Below, one piece after another: positions 38,086 to 50,009 of a stretch of DNA of 64,000 bases. Source of the stretch: Chromatiaceae bacterium (GTDB lineage Bacteria; Pseudomonadota; Gammaproteobacteria; Chromatiales; Chromatiaceae); the NCBI GenBank assembly GCA_024235415.1, contig JACKML010000008.1, positions 1 to 64,000 on the forward strand, given 5' to 3'. A program made the translations under genes and the position numbers. Position 1 is the first letter of the stretch. Each line of letters begins with the position of its first letter. The notes under the pieces were generated by a model. The model was not told the origin of the DNA. It did not search any database and saw only the letters and a program-made list of their open reading frames with translations.

Positions 38086-39576
38086 CTATTGAAGAAATTC
38101 CTGCCGCAGCCGCAGCTGCAGCAGCCTGGCCTGGCGAAATGCCTCTTTGAGCATGGTGCGCTGCGGCGCCGTCAGGTGCGAGGGATTGACCCGGTTGATC
38201 TCGTCATAGTCTCCACCTCCAAGCTGGCGCTGCAGCCGCAACCGCTGAACGACATCGAATGCCTCCACCGATGCCGTCGTATCCGAGGCCTGGCGGTTCA
38301 TCAACGGCCCGACCGTGCGCAAGCGTTCCACTGTGTTGGTCGTCCACACGCCATGGCGCAGACCCCAGATGCGCGCAGCATCAACGAAAGGCCGACTGCC
38401 ATATGTCTTCAGATCGATCGTATGCGGATAACGGCGCCCGCCATCGTAGGAGAAATTGCCGAACCAGCCGAGCGCAGGCGTACAGCCCAGCGCCTGCTCG
38501 GTCATCGCGCGCAGAAAGCGCGGATTCTGCACCGGCTGTGGCAGCAGCCAGCGGTGCAGACTGTCGACCAGTTCGTCCTGCCCATACAGCGGACGAAAAT
38601 CGAAAAAGATCGTCGCGTTCAGCAGGGCCTCGGGCTCCGGCGCCGTCATCCATGAGCCGAAACGTGCACGCCATTCGGCCGCCGAAAGACACCACGCCGG
38701 ATTACCGGCCATGATATTGCCGGGGCAGCTCATGAAACCGCACTGATCCAGCGCGCGGTTGACCGCCTGTGCAAACGGCAGCAATTCACTGCGGATCTTC
38801 TGCGTGTCGGATTCGTTGTCAGGGAGGAAGATCAGGCCGTTGTCCTGGTCGCCGGCAAACACGCGCTCGACGCGACCCTCGGAGCCAAACAGCATCCAGC
38901 ACCAGGAAACAGGCGGCAGATCGTATTCATCGGCGACCAGTTCAATGACCCGGATGCTGATCAGATCGTTGAGCCCGGACATCCATTGGCACAGCGCCTC
39001 TGCGCCCATGCCGTTCGTGAAAAGCTCCAGGCCACGATCGCGCACGGCGCGCGCCGCGCGCGCCATGCTGTCGACGTTGTCCGCCAGGTTGACCATCTCA
39101 ACCAGCTCGGCCGCACCACCTTCACGGAAACCGGGGAGGTCGCCGGGCGACAACAGGTTGTACAGCCGCCCGTCGGGTTCCAGCAGTACCAGGTGGTCCA
39201 GGCGTCCCCGCGTGATCGTCACGCGCGCCCGATGTACCGAGGCATCGACCGGCAAGGTGGCAGGCGCCGCCGTCATGAAGGCAAACGTCGGATCCGTCAG
39301 TTGCGCCTGTTTCAGGGTGATCGCCTCGATCATGTCATGCAGCGTGACGATGCCCAGCGGCGCCTCCGCGCTCTCGGCCACCACCCCTGCCTGCAGGCCG
39401 GCCTGGTTGAGCGCGAACAGACTGTCGCGCAGGGTCGCATCGGGCCTGACGATCAATGGCTCGCGGCGTACCAGGCGGCACAGTGGTGTCTCGCCGACAC
39501 CCAACGCGGCATCCAGTGCCGGGTATGCGGCAACCGGACGCGGCTGTCCGGCGGGGTCACGCGCCTTCGGCATCAT
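38086..39576 (-). CDS. CBS-pair / DUF294 nucleotidyltransferase-like signalling protein
   Basis: 496 residues from the first of two tandem ATGs at 39574-39576, which overlaps the stop of the response regulator gene. An N-terminal pair of CBS domains (about 25-155; RRDSLFAL-type and GIVTLHDMIEAI segments) is followed by the DUF294 putative nucleotidyltransferase, whose core is WCWMLFGSEGRVERVFAGDQDNGLIF (G-S then D-x-D region), and a DUF294_C helical domain at the end. GlnD/GlnB-adenylyltransferase-like chemistry is suspected for the family but the target is unknown. It is co-transcribed with the response regulator and symporter-kinase. Confidence 0.88.
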   Translation of the reverse strand: MMPKARDPAGQPRPVAAYPALDAALGVGETPLCRLVRREPLIVRPDATLRDSLFALNQAGLQAGVVAESAEAPLGIVTLHDMIEAITLKQAQLTDPTFAFMTAAPATLPVDASVHRARVTITRGRLDHLVLLEPDGRLYNLLSPGDLPGFREGGAAELVEMVNLADNVDSMARAARAVRDRGLELFTNGMGAEALCQWMSGLNDLISIRVIELVADEYDLPPVSWCWMLFGSEGRVERVFAGDQDNGLIFLPDNESDTQKIRSELLPFAQAVNRALDQCGFMSCPGNIMAGNPAWCLSAAEWRARFGSWMTAPEPEALLNATIFFDFRPLYGQDELVDSLHRWLLPQPVQNPRFLRAMTEQALGCTPALGWFGNFSYDGGRRYPHTIDLKTYGSRPFVDAARIWGLRHGVWTTNTVERLRTVGPLMNRQASDTTASVEAFDVVQRLRLQRQLGGGDYDEINRVNPSHLTAPQRTMLKEAFRQARLLQLRLRQEFLQ

Positions 39577-39971
39577 GTCCCGGCATCCCCGACGGTTGCG
39601 CGTACCAGCAGTTCGTTGACCTTGGCGACCAGTTCGTGAGTTGAAAAAGGCTTCGTGATATAGGCGTCTGCACCCAGCGAAAGACCTTTCTTCATCTCGG
39701 CCTCCCGGCCCTTGGCCGTCAGCATCAGTATCGGCATCTGCGCGATACGCGGGTCCGCACTGACCCGCACCTCGGAGCACACCTCGAAGCCATTCTTGCG
39801 TGGCATCATCACGTCCAGAATCATCAGGTCGGGATGCTTCGCCGCCAACACGTCGAGTGCCTCCTGACCGTCACCGGCAGTCAACACGGTATGGCCTTCG
39901 CGTTTCATCAGAAACTCCACCGACAGTACGATGTTGGGCTCATCATCTACGATCAGGACTGTTTTCGTCAT
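39573..39971 (-). CDS. Single-domain response regulator
   Basis: 132-residue CheY-like receiver with no output domain. Start MTKTVLIVDDEPN (ATG 39969-39971). The acidic pair D-D-E, phospho-acceptor Asp in LMILDVMMPRKNGFE, Thr in LMLTAKG and Lys in YITKPFS are all present. It follows the symporter-kinase by 19 bases and overlaps the CBS/DUF294 gene, so it is very probably the partner of that kinase and may act by protein-protein contact. Confidence 0.93.
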   Translation of the reverse strand: MTKTVLIVDDEPNIVLSVEFLMKREGHTVLTAGDGQEALDVLAAKHPDLMILDVMMPRKNGFEVCSEVRVSADPRIAQMPILMLTAKGREAEMKKGLSLGADAYITKPFSTHELVAKVNELLVRATVGDAGT

Positions 39972-39990
39972 TGCTCTCCCCGAGGACCCC

Positions 39991-42714
<2,724 letters not shown>

Positions 42715-42729
42715 GCGCTGTCCACCGCC

Positions 42730-42930
42730 TCAGCGGTCGCTGCCCTCTACTGTGATGGCCGCAAGGACCACGAGCAGCAGCCAGACCCCGAACAGGTACA
42801 GGAAACTCACCGGGTAGCCATGCCACATGGCGGCATGATCGAAGATCGTCAATGCCGGCGAACACAGCAGCACAATACCGATCAGAAAGATGCCGATCAG
42901 GCGTTGCCTGGTCAGTACGGAACGTTGCAT
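42730..42930 (-). CDS. Small membrane protein upstream of the symporter-kinase
   Basis: 66 residues from ATG 42928-42930 (MQRSVLTRQRLIGIF). Two hydrophobic segments (about 11-27 and 38-58) with a short loop, ending ITVEGSDR. It is 15 bases ahead of the symporter-kinase gene on the same strand. Small two-helix proteins commonly accompany SSS transporters (as YjcH with ActP), so a subunit role is plausible, but the sequence itself was not assigned to a named family. A TTG ten codons earlier is an alternative start. Confidence 0.75.
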   Translation of the reverse strand: MQRSVLTRQRLIGIFLIGIVLLCSPALTIFDHAAMWHGYPVSFLYLFGVWLLLVVLAAITVEGSDR

Positions 42931-43051
42931 GTCGGCGGCAGTCTCTGAGGGATCCCTCAACCCAGTATAGCCGGCGATCAGCCAGCCCCCGTGCGCCTAA
43001 TAAATTGCACTGGATAACCGCGACGCGTACGCCGCGGGCGCAGTGCCGCTG

Positions 43052-44614
43052 CTACGCGCGGTCGTTGCGACGCAGCTGCAGACCGAGCGCCAGCTGGTTG
43101 CGCAATGCCCGCACCAGCCGCAACGTCCCGGGTTCGAGTTGCAGTCCGCCGCTGCGCTCGTGTTCGGCGACGATGCACCCGACCGGGTGATCCTGGACGA
43201 TCAGTGGAAGGAACAGCAGGGCCCCGTTGGGGCTGAGCGCATTGAACCACGCCGGGATGCCATGACCGGCACCGCCCACCGCCAGATCCGCGATATGCAC
43301 ATCGGTCTTCTGCTTCAGTGCAACGTGGAAGACGTCGCGCGCGTAGTCCTCGTCAAAGTGCAGTCTTTTCAGGTAGAGGTCGATATCGCTGCCGAACCCC
43401 AGACGACCTGCATACTGGCGCCGCGCTGCATCACGCAGGCACAGTGCCACCCGACGCAGACCAAAGGCGCGGTACAGGGTCTCCAACACCACCTGGGCGA
43501 CATGGTTCAGGTCCGCCCCCTCCGCCAGTATCGCGGTGGCCTCCTGCAAGCCTTCGAGGAGTATCGGCTCAGGGTTCGCCTGGTCCACGGCCGGCTGCTC
43601 ACTGTCATCACCGGGAAGCGCGACTGCCGCGATCGCATCGTCTCGCTCGACCGTTGCGGCATCCTTGTGCTGCAGGCCGGACAGTGCACGGATTGCCGGT
43701 GGCGCACCCTCCGGGGTGGCCAGCCCTTCGGCCAGCATCCGGTACTCGGTGCGCGCCTCCTGGACGACGTCACCGAACCGGTCGCCGTTGAACGGCACAC
43801 AGTCCCGGAAGCGCGCCAGCAACAGCGACAGCGAGCGGTCGCGAATCCCCTCACCGGCGGCGAGGCGTTCAGTCACGTCATGGGCCATGCAGGCCAGCTG
43901 GCACAGCACCTCTTCCTCGTTGGCCGGCTTGCGCTGTTTGCCGCTCGGCAGGCGCTGCATGCTGAAGGTAATGGCGTGCGGAAAGTTCCAGTGCCGGCCG
44001 ACAGCGACGCCCAACTGCTCGAAACTGACACCGAGCACCTTGAACTGCGCCCGTACGGGTGAGACGTTGTTTTCCAGTATTTCCGCCTGAATCGCCACAT
44101 CCTCGTCGGGCAGGTAGAACGCCACCAGCAGCTCGCCGAGGTTATGGAACATGGCGGCGAGAAATGCCTCCTCACCGTGCTGCAGGCCGGCATCCGTGGC
44201 GGCCTCGCGCGCCACCAGGGCACCGAACATACTCTTGCCGATCAGCGCCTTGACCCGGGTTGCATTGCTGCCCTCCGACAGATGCTCGAAAAGCATCAGT
44301 GATGCGGCCAGTGCACGGATCGGCTCGATCCCGAGGACGACGATGGCACGAGAAATGGTTCCCACATTGCCCGCGAAACCGGCGTAATAGGCCGAATTCA
44401 CGACCTTCAGGGTCTTGTTGGTCAGGGCGAAATCACGCACGATCACCGCCGCCAACTGCTCGGCCGACTTGTCGGCTGCGGCAGACAGTGTGTTGAGCGT
44501 TCGAATGGTCTCGGACAGCGCCGGAAAGTCCTTGCTGCGCTGCATCCTGCGCAACAGGAACTCGACCGCTCCGCCGTTGGCGTCGATCACGCTTTGATCA
44601 GAATCTGGTGACAT
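43052..44614 (-). CDS. HDOD domain protein with C-terminal GAF domain
   Basis: 520 residues from ATG 44612-44614. The HDOD domain (about 20-215) has FPALSETIRTLN, SRAIVVLGIEPIRALAAS and MFHNLGELLVAFYLPDE, the degenerate HD-type helical fold that lacks the catalytic His-Asp pair and usually mediates signalling contacts. A linker rich in Ala, Pro and Glu (about 300-345) precedes a GAF domain (about 350-510). Such proteins act in motility, c-di-GMP or stress signalling networks; the specific role is unknown. No strong ribosome binding site was seen before the ATG. Confidence 0.88.
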   Translation of the reverse strand: MSPDSDQSVIDANGGAVEFLLRRMQRSKDFPALSETIRTLNTLSAAADKSAEQLAAVIVRDFALTNKTLKVVNSAYYAGFAGNVGTISRAIVVLGIEPIRALAASLMLFEHLSEGSNATRVKALIGKSMFGALVAREAATDAGLQHGEEAFLAAMFHNLGELLVAFYLPDEDVAIQAEILENNVSPVRAQFKVLGVSFEQLGVAVGRHWNFPHAITFSMQRLPSGKQRKPANEEEVLCQLACMAHDVTERLAAGEGIRDRSLSLLLARFRDCVPFNGDRFGDVVQEARTEYRMLAEGLATPEGAPPAIRALSGLQHKDAATVERDDAIAAVALPGDDSEQPAVDQANPEPILLEGLQEATAILAEGADLNHVAQVVLETLYRAFGLRRVALCLRDAARRQYAGRLGFGSDIDLYLKRLHFDEDYARDVFHVALKQKTDVHIADLAVGGAGHGIPAWFNALSPNGALLFLPLIVQDHPVGCIVAEHERSGGLQLEPGTLRLVRALRNQLALGLQLRRNDRA

Positions 44615-44713
44615 AGGCGGCGCAGTGAACAGTCCATGCCGTGTATAGCGGTCGATCGGCACGAAACTTTGCTCTCGGGGTGGTGCAGTGCGCCAATCCA
44701 GGTGCGCGGCCCG

Positions 44714-44745
44714 CTCACCCTTTCCCTCTCACGCAGGAGAGTGAG
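44714..44745. repeat. Degenerate REP-like element, copy 3
   Basis: CTCACCC-TTTCCCTCTC ... GGAGAGTGAG: read on the minus strand it keeps the CTCTCC..GAGAGGG stem and the GGGTGAG tail of copies 1 and 2, with several changes. It lies in the gap between the HDOD gene and the gene at 44765, so unlike the other two it does not form a coding tail. Confidence 0.5.
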
Positions 44746-44764
44746 TAACCCCAAGCCACCGGCG

Positions 44765-45112
44765 CTAACGGTTACGCTTGTTTACTCTGGGCGCGAACAG
44801 CTGGGCACCGGCGCCCACCGCCCAGGCCCCAAGCTTGCCCAGCACCAGCAACAACAGGATCACGGCAATCCATGACAGGTAGTGGGCCAGTCCTTCGCCT
44901 CCGCTCGGCACCAGTGTCGCGATCTTGGTCGTCTCGAGAAAATAACGTGCGAAATACGCAATGCTGTCGGGGTCGCGAAACAGGCCCCAGGCAAAATAGA
45001 TCGCACTCCCCAACGCCCACAGGCCGAACACGATCAGGACCAATGCCAGGGCCATCGCGATGCCGGTCAGTATCCCGACCAGCGGCGAGCCGGGTTCGTC
45101 TTCGTATTCCAT
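44765..45112 (-). CDS. Small integral membrane protein, unknown
   Basis: 115 residues. A short acidic N-terminus (MEYEDEPGSP), a long hydrophobic stretch (about 11-44) that could be one or two helices, a soluble loop, and a second membrane segment (about 78-103) ending in a basic tail RVNKRNR. It starts five bases after the stop of the gene at 45118-45819, so the two form a unit. No family recognised. Confidence 0.75.
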   Translation of the reverse strand: MEYEDEPGSPLVGILTGIAMALALVLIVFGLWALGSAIYFAWGLFRDPDSIAYFARYFLETTKIATLVPSGGEGLAHYLSWIAVILLLLVLGKLGAWAVGAGAQLFAPRVNKRNR

Positions 45113-45117
45113 GACCG

Positions 45118-45819
45118 CTATTCCTTCAGCTTTATCTTCAGCTGGCCTTCTTCGACGCGGATGTTCTCGACCCCGTCAGCGAAGCTTTTCCAGAACCCGT
45201 CCTGGTCACCGAACTCGCTGATCAGGTCAATGTTCTTGAGCCCGCCCAGCCAGGCATTGGGGATCGGGACGCCCATGATACTGACACCCTTGAGAACCAC
45301 CACCGGCTTGGCGTCACGAAACGCCATCTCGACCCCCGCCGAGACGCGCAATGTCTTGCCGCCCAGGACAGGGAAATCCGGGTCGACCGGCACCAACAGC
45401 CGTGCGCTGACCAGGTTGTCCCCCAGATCGACGGCGAGTTTCTTCGCCAGGTCGCGGTTGTTGGCCACCATCGCATTGAGCTCGCGCTCGCTGAAACTGA
45501 CCTCGCGTTTTGCGCCCGCCTCGCTGTAGCGTTCCGCCCGCAGCCACTTTTCGTCAGTCTCCGGGGTCGGCCGGTCGCCGGTCGGAGCCGGAGCCGGGTC
45601 ATAACCCAGGGCCCGCAGTTTGCCGTTGAGCTGATGCTGTTCTGCGGCACTGAGTTCCACCGGCTTGAAATCCCGGGCGTAGATATAGGTCCGCACCACC
45701 CAGTAGGTCAGCGCGCCAGTCACCAGTATCGTCGCCAGGACGATCCAGACGACATGGACGCCTCGCAAGCCACCTGTGCGCGCCGGGACCTCGGATTGTT
45801 GTTGTGCGTCGACCGTCAT
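45118..45819 (-). CDS. Membrane-anchored protein of unknown function
   Basis: 233 residues from ATG 45817-45819. One transmembrane helix at about 22-44 (VVWIVLATILVTGALTYWVV) follows a cytoplasmic N-terminus of about 20 residues. The C-terminal 185 residues would be periplasmic and contain mixed alpha/beta sequence, with SFSERELNAMVANNRDLAKKLAVDLGDN and a lipid-binding-like DLISEFGDQDGFWKSFADGVENIRVEEGQLKIKL end. The pattern of a helix-grip or SMP-like domain is possible but not certain. Co-oriented with the following small membrane protein gene. Confidence 0.78.
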   Translation of the reverse strand: MTVDAQQQSEVPARTGGLRGVHVVWIVLATILVTGALTYWVVRTYIYARDFKPVELSAAEQHQLNGKLRALGYDPAPAPTGDRPTPETDEKWLRAERYSEAGAKREVSFSERELNAMVANNRDLAKKLAVDLGDNLVSARLLVPVDPDFPVLGGKTLRVSAGVEMAFRDAKPVVVLKGVSIMGVPIPNAWLGGLKNIDLISEFGDQDGFWKSFADGVENIRVEEGQLKIKLKE

Positions 45820-45895
45820 GCAATTACTCAAAGGCAAACCCGAACCGCGACAGTATTACACCGCTTGCCACGCGCGGTCGACATGCCCGCCCGGT

Positions 45896-48073
45896 TCAAC
45901 GCAGATTGCGGCCCGCGACGTGGCGACGGGTCTTGCCGCTCTGGTAGCGCGTCGCCTGCTTCACGCGTTGTTTGGCACGTTCCATCAGCTGCTGCTGTGA
46001 GCTGAACTGCTCCGCATCACTGCGCGGTTCACGCTTGATGTACTCGCCGCCAGGCTGCATCTCCCAGCCGTTGCGGTAGTCGCCGAGCTGACTGTCCATC
46101 ATCGACCGCAACTCGGCACGCAGACTGTCACCGATGACCGGTGTGACGACCTCGACACGAGATTCCAGGTTGCGCTTCATGCAGTCCGCCGAACCGATGA
46201 AATATTCCTCGTCGCCACCGTTCTGGAAATAATAGATACGCGTGTGTTCGAGAAAGCGGCCGACGACGCTGATCACGCGGGCGCTCTCCGACACACCCGG
46301 CACTCCGGGACGGAAGCGGCAGGTGTCACGTACGATCAGGTCGACCCTCACCCCGGCCTGGCTGGCCTTGTACAAGGCACGCGTGATGTCCACGTCTTCG
46401 AGCGCGTTCATCTTGAACTGGATCAGCCCCGGCTTCTCCGCAGTATGCAGCTTGCACTCCCGGTCGATGCGCGCCAGCAGGGCGACCTTCAGCACCTTGG
46501 GCGCCGGCAGCAGCTTGCGGTAGTAGCGTTCCGGCGTGTAACCGGTGGTCAGATAGTTGAACAGCTCCGTCGCATCGCGCCCGAGATCCTGATCGTTGGT
46601 CAGGATGCCCAGGTCGGAATACAGGCGCGCCGTACCCGCATGGTAGTTGCCGGTGCCGATGTGCAGGTAGCGCTTCAGCCCGTTGTAGTCATTGCGCACC
46701 ACCAGAACGATCTTCGAGTGCGTCTTGAGTCCGACCACGCCGTAGGTCACATGGATGCCGGCCTCTTCCATCCTCGCCGCCCAGCGGATGTTCGCCGCTT
46801 CATCGAAACGCGCCTTCAGTTCCACGACCACGGCAACCTGCTTGCCGTTGCGCGCGGCACGCACCAGGTGCTCGATGACCTTGGTGTCGCTCGAGGTCCG
46901 GTACAACGTCATCTTGATCGCGCGCACCTTGGGATCGGTGCCGGCCTCCTTGAGAAAGCGCTCGACCGAGGTGCCGAACGACTCATAGGGGTGCTGCAGC
47001 AGGAACGGACCGCGTTCGCGGATCAGGTGGAAGATATTGGTGCCTTCCGCCAGGCAGGGATGATCTACCGGCTGGAAGGGTTCGTCGTGCAATTCGGGGA
47101 TATCGATGCCGACAAGTTGAAACAAGTCGCGCATGGCGAGCATGTCCCCCCCTGCATTGAAGACATCCTCTGATTCATTGAGGCCGAGCTCCGCCGCCAG
47201 CATGCCGCGGCTGGTCTCGTCCATATCGCCCTGGATCTGCAGTCGGACGATCGGTGCAAAGCGGCGATCGCGCAATTCGGACTCGATCATCGACAGCAGA
47301 TCGTCGGCGTGCTCTTCATTGCGCTCGGTGTTGGCGTTGCGCGTCACCCGGAACATGTAGACGCTGTTGACGACCATCTCGGGCAGTAACATGTCGAGGT
47401 TGCTGCGCAAGACCTCCTCGATCGGTACGAAATGATTGCGGTTGGGCAACTGGATGAAGCGCGGCAGATTCTCCCCGGTCGGCACCTTGATCCTGGCCAG
47501 CGAGGTACGCCCCTCCTGGTTCGGGAAACGCACCTGCACCAGCAGGTTCAGCGACAGGTTGGAGATGAAGGGAAACGGATGTGCCGGATCGATCGACTGC
47601 GGCGTGATCAGCGGATAGACGTTGTCATGGAAATGCGCACGCAGGAAATCCGTATCCTCGCGACTGAGCCCGTCATAGCTCACGATCTCGATACCGTGGG
47701 CGCCAAGCTCCGAGCGCAGCTGCTGGTAGACATCGCGTTGCGCGCTCTCCTGCTGCCGCACGACCTCGTAACACGCGGCGATCTGTTCCTTCGGCGTGCG
47801 TCCATCGACGGTCTTGATCGACATGCCAGCGCCCAGCTGCTGCTTGAGCCCGCCAATGCGCTTCATGAAGAACTCATCGAGGTTGGAGCTGACGATGGCC
47901 AGGAACTTGAGCCGCTCCAGCAGCGGGTTTCGCGGGTCCTCGGCCTCGTGCAGCACACGGCGGTTGAACTCCAGCCAGGTGAGCTCACGGTTCAGGTACA
48001 ACGAGGGATCGTTCAGATCAACGGGTTCCGGAGCGCCGGATTCCACTTTTCCGTCGGCTTCTGCAGACAACAT
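45896..48073 (-). CDS. ppk1: Polyphosphate kinase 1
   Basis: Reversibly polymerises the gamma phosphate of ATP into polyphosphate, at the inner membrane. 725 residues with the N domain (LYLNRELTWLEFNRRVLHEAED), the head domain, and two phospholipase D-like C domains. The autophosphorylated His lies in GVVGLKTHSKIVLVVR, and the second catalytic His in FLEHTRIYYFQNGGDEEYFIGSAD. The Arg/Lys-rich tail (about 690-725) is longer than usual. ATG at 48071-48073. Part of no obvious operon; no Pho box or ppx nearby. Confidence 0.96.
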   Translation of the reverse strand: MLSAEADGKVESGAPEPVDLNDPSLYLNRELTWLEFNRRVLHEAEDPRNPLLERLKFLAIVSSNLDEFFMKRIGGLKQQLGAGMSIKTVDGRTPKEQIAACYEVVRQQESAQRDVYQQLRSELGAHGIEIVSYDGLSREDTDFLRAHFHDNVYPLITPQSIDPAHPFPFISNLSLNLLVQVRFPNQEGRTSLARIKVPTGENLPRFIQLPNRNHFVPIEEVLRSNLDMLLPEMVVNSVYMFRVTRNANTERNEEHADDLLSMIESELRDRRFAPIVRLQIQGDMDETSRGMLAAELGLNESEDVFNAGGDMLAMRDLFQLVGIDIPELHDEPFQPVDHPCLAEGTNIFHLIRERGPFLLQHPYESFGTSVERFLKEAGTDPKVRAIKMTLYRTSSDTKVIEHLVRAARNGKQVAVVVELKARFDEAANIRWAARMEEAGIHVTYGVVGLKTHSKIVLVVRNDYNGLKRYLHIGTGNYHAGTARLYSDLGILTNDQDLGRDATELFNYLTTGYTPERYYRKLLPAPKVLKVALLARIDRECKLHTAEKPGLIQFKMNALEDVDITRALYKASQAGVRVDLIVRDTCRFRPGVPGVSESARVISVVGRFLEHTRIYYFQNGGDEEYFIGSADCMKRNLESRVEVVTPVIGDSLRAELRSMMDSQLGDYRNGWEMQPGGEYIKREPRSDAEQFSSQQQLMERAKQRVKQATRYQSGKTRRHVAGRNLR

Positions 48074-48193
48074 GTTCGGGTTTCCTTGGTCTGTTGATTC
48101 GTATCGGGTCAGCGATCAACTTATAAGTATGGCTCATCCAGGCGGCACCCTGTGTGACGCCCGGACGACAGTGTTTTTGGCAGGGTGTCCCGG

Positions 48194-48505
48194 TCAGGCG
48201 TAGGCGTCAAAGCCCAGTAGATCGCGCAGGCTGCTGCGTTCACCGCTGTCGGACACTGCCGCATAGGCCGCGATCGCCCGATGGGCACGCGTCGAGGCAT
48301 CAGAGTGACGGCCGACCACGGCATCCCCGCGGGCGTGCAGACGTTCACGTTCGGCGTGCACCACAGGCCCGGATGACGTGGGGCGGCGTTCGGCGTCGTC
48401 CGTCGCATCACGCGTCCGCTGCGCAGACTGAACCGCAGCCACGGGCCCACGCGCCTGCTGCGCGGCCGGCTGGTACGGGTTCGGCAATGCGGGTGTGATG
48501 TTCAC
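48194..48505 (-). CDS. Small hypothetical protein
   Basis: 103 residues, with no hydrophobic segment. The start MNITPALPNPYQPAAQQARG and the C-terminal ELSSLLG-type end (here ERSSLRDLLGFDAYA) are separated by a low-complexity, Arg/Ala/Asp-rich middle. A good sigma70 promoter at 48624-48652 on the same strand supports that it is expressed. Family not assigned with certainty. ppk1 follows 120 bases later. Confidence 0.68.
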   Translation of the reverse strand: MNITPALPNPYQPAAQQARGPVAAVQSAQRTRDATDDAERRPTSSGPVVHAERERLHARGDAVVGRHSDASTRAHRAIAAYAAVSDSGERSSLRDLLGFDAYA

Positions 48506-48623
48506 GGTCTTCGCTCGGCACTTTATTGCGCGGCTTATCAGTATAGACAGCCGCTATTATTTTTCTTCCCGCGCCAGACGCCACATTTCCGCCACGCCGG
48601 GAATTTATATTCCTAAGTGCTTG

Positions 48624-48652
48624 ATTCTACTACACGGACTATTGACTCTCAA
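48624..48652 (-). promoter_or_regulatory. Sigma70 promoter of the 48194-48505 gene
   Basis: On the minus strand TTGAGA (plus 48647-48652), 17 bases, then TAGAAT (48624-48629). The start point would be near 48617, giving a leader of about 110 nt that contains a small hairpin GGAAT/ATTCC. The -35 hexamer overlaps the stop codon of hinT. Confidence 0.65.
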
Positions 48653-48993
48653 CCTGGCGGCCAGTGCATCATGCGGCCGGCGAGCAGGTGCAGATGGATG
48701 TGAAACACTGTCTGCCCGCCAGCTTCGTTGCAATTCATCACGGTGCGATAGCCAGGATCGGCGAATCCCTCGGACGCGGCGATATCACGCGCCGCACCGT
48801 ACATGCGGCCGACCACTGCCTCGTCACCCGACTGCAGCTCGTTGAGGGTCGCGATGTGCTTTTTCGGGATCACCAGGACATGCGTCGGCGCCTGCGGATT
48901 GAGGTCACGGAATGCGACCACGGCGTCATTCTCGTACACCTTGTCTGCCGGGATCTCACCCGCTGCGATCTTGCAAAATAGACAGTTGTCCAT
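48649..48993 (-). CDS. hinT: Histidine triad nucleotide-binding protein (HinT family)
   Basis: Purine nucleoside phosphoramidase of the HIT superfamily. 114 residues from ATG 48991-48993 (MDNCLFCKIAAGEIPADKVYEND). The N-terminal CxxC and the triad HIHLHLL (catalytic His) are present, as is FRDLNPQAPTHVLVIPKKHI. The TTG-opened extension upstream is not family-like. It follows recR by 38 bases. Confidence 0.95.
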   Translation of the reverse strand: MDNCLFCKIAAGEIPADKVYENDAVVAFRDLNPQAPTHVLVIPKKHIATLNELQSGDEAVVGRMYGAARDIAASEGFADPGYRTVMNCNEAGGQTVFHIHLHLLAGRMMHWPPG

Positions 48994-49031
48994 AGCGTCG
49001 TACCTGTTTGTCAAAGTGGATGCTCTGCCGC

Positions 49032-49637
49032 TCAGTCCGGCGCGAGACGGCGCCGGCCGGCGAATGCATGTGCGAGCGTACCGCCATCGACGAACTCCAG
49101 TTCGCCCCCCAGGGGAACCCCATGGGCGATACGGGTGATCGAAATGCCCCGCTCCTGCGCCAGTTCGCCGATGTAATGGGCGGTCGCCTCGCCCTCAACC
49201 GTCGTGGTTGTCGCCAGGATCAGCTCCCGCGGACTGAGCTCTTCGAGCCGCTGCCGGAGCAGACCAATCCCCAGTTCCGTGGGACCGATACCATCCAGCG
49301 GTGACAGGCGCCCGCCGAGCACGAAATAACGCCCGCGAAAACCCGTGGCCTGTTCCAGTGCGATCACGTCCGAGGGATTCTCGACCACGCACAGGACACT
49401 GTCATCGCGCCCGGCGTTGCTGCACAGACCGCACACCTCGTCTTCGGTCAGCGTACGGCAAAGACGGCAATGACCGATCGACTGCACCGCCTCCGCCAGT
49501 ACCGCCGCGAGCCGGGCACCGCCGGCACGGTCGCGTTGCAGTATATGGAATGCCATGCGCTGTGCGGATTTCGGACCGACACCAGGCAGGCAGCGCAGGC
49601 TGTCGATCAGCTCGCTGAGCAGGGGTTTTTCAGGCAT
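49032..49637 (-). CDS. recR: Recombination protein RecR
   Basis: RecFOR pathway protein that loads RecA at gaps. 201 residues: helix-hairpin-helix (LPGVGPKSAQRMAFHIL), a C4 zinc finger (CRLCRTLTEDEVCGLC), and the Toprim domain (VLCVVENPSDVIALE, with YFVLGGRLSPLDGIGPTELGI). It lies 24 bases after ybaB, in the classical dnaX-ybaB-recR operon. Confidence 0.97.
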   Translation of the reverse strand: MPEKPLLSELIDSLRCLPGVGPKSAQRMAFHILQRDRAGGARLAAVLAEAVQSIGHCRLCRTLTEDEVCGLCSNAGRDDSVLCVVENPSDVIALEQATGFRGRYFVLGGRLSPLDGIGPTELGIGLLRQRLEELSPRELILATTTTVEGEATAHYIGELAQERGISITRIAHGVPLGGELEFVDGGTLAHAFAGRRRLAPD

Positions 49638-49661
49638 CTGATGCCACGCTTCCCCGCCCCG

Positions 49662-49985
49662 TCAAAACGGCAGCTTCATACCCGGCGGCAGGTTCAGGCC
49701 GGCGGTGACACCGGCCATGCGCTCCTTGCTGTGCGCATCGATGCGATGAGCCGCGTCGTTGCATGCAGCCGCGATCAGGTCCTCCAGCATCTCCTTGTCG
49801 TCACCGATCAGGCTGCTGTCGATCTCCACACGGCGCACTTCGTGGCGGCCGTTCATCGTGATTTTGACCATGCCGCCACCCGACTCGCCGGTGACCTCTG
49901 CATTGGCGAGTTCGTCCTGCACTTTCTGCAGATCCTGCTGCATCTTTTGCGCCTGGCGCATCAGGTTTCCCATAGGTCCTTTCAT
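49662..49985 (-). CDS. ybaB: YbaB/EbfC nucleoid-associated protein
   Basis: 107-residue DNA-binding dimer. MKGPMGNLMRQAQKMQQDLQKVQDELA forms the N-terminal coiled coil, then the beta core GESGGGMVKITMNGRHEVRRVEID and the conserved C-terminal LNLPPGMKLPF. Between dnaX (24 bases) and recR (24 bases). Confidence 0.96.
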   Translation of the reverse strand: MKGPMGNLMRQAQKMQQDLQKVQDELANAEVTGESGGGMVKITMNGRHEVRRVEIDSSLIGDDKEMLEDLIAAACNDAAHRIDAHSKERMAGVTAGLNLPPGMKLPF

Positions 49986-50009
49986 CGTTGGATCCTCTCA
50001 ATGTCCACG

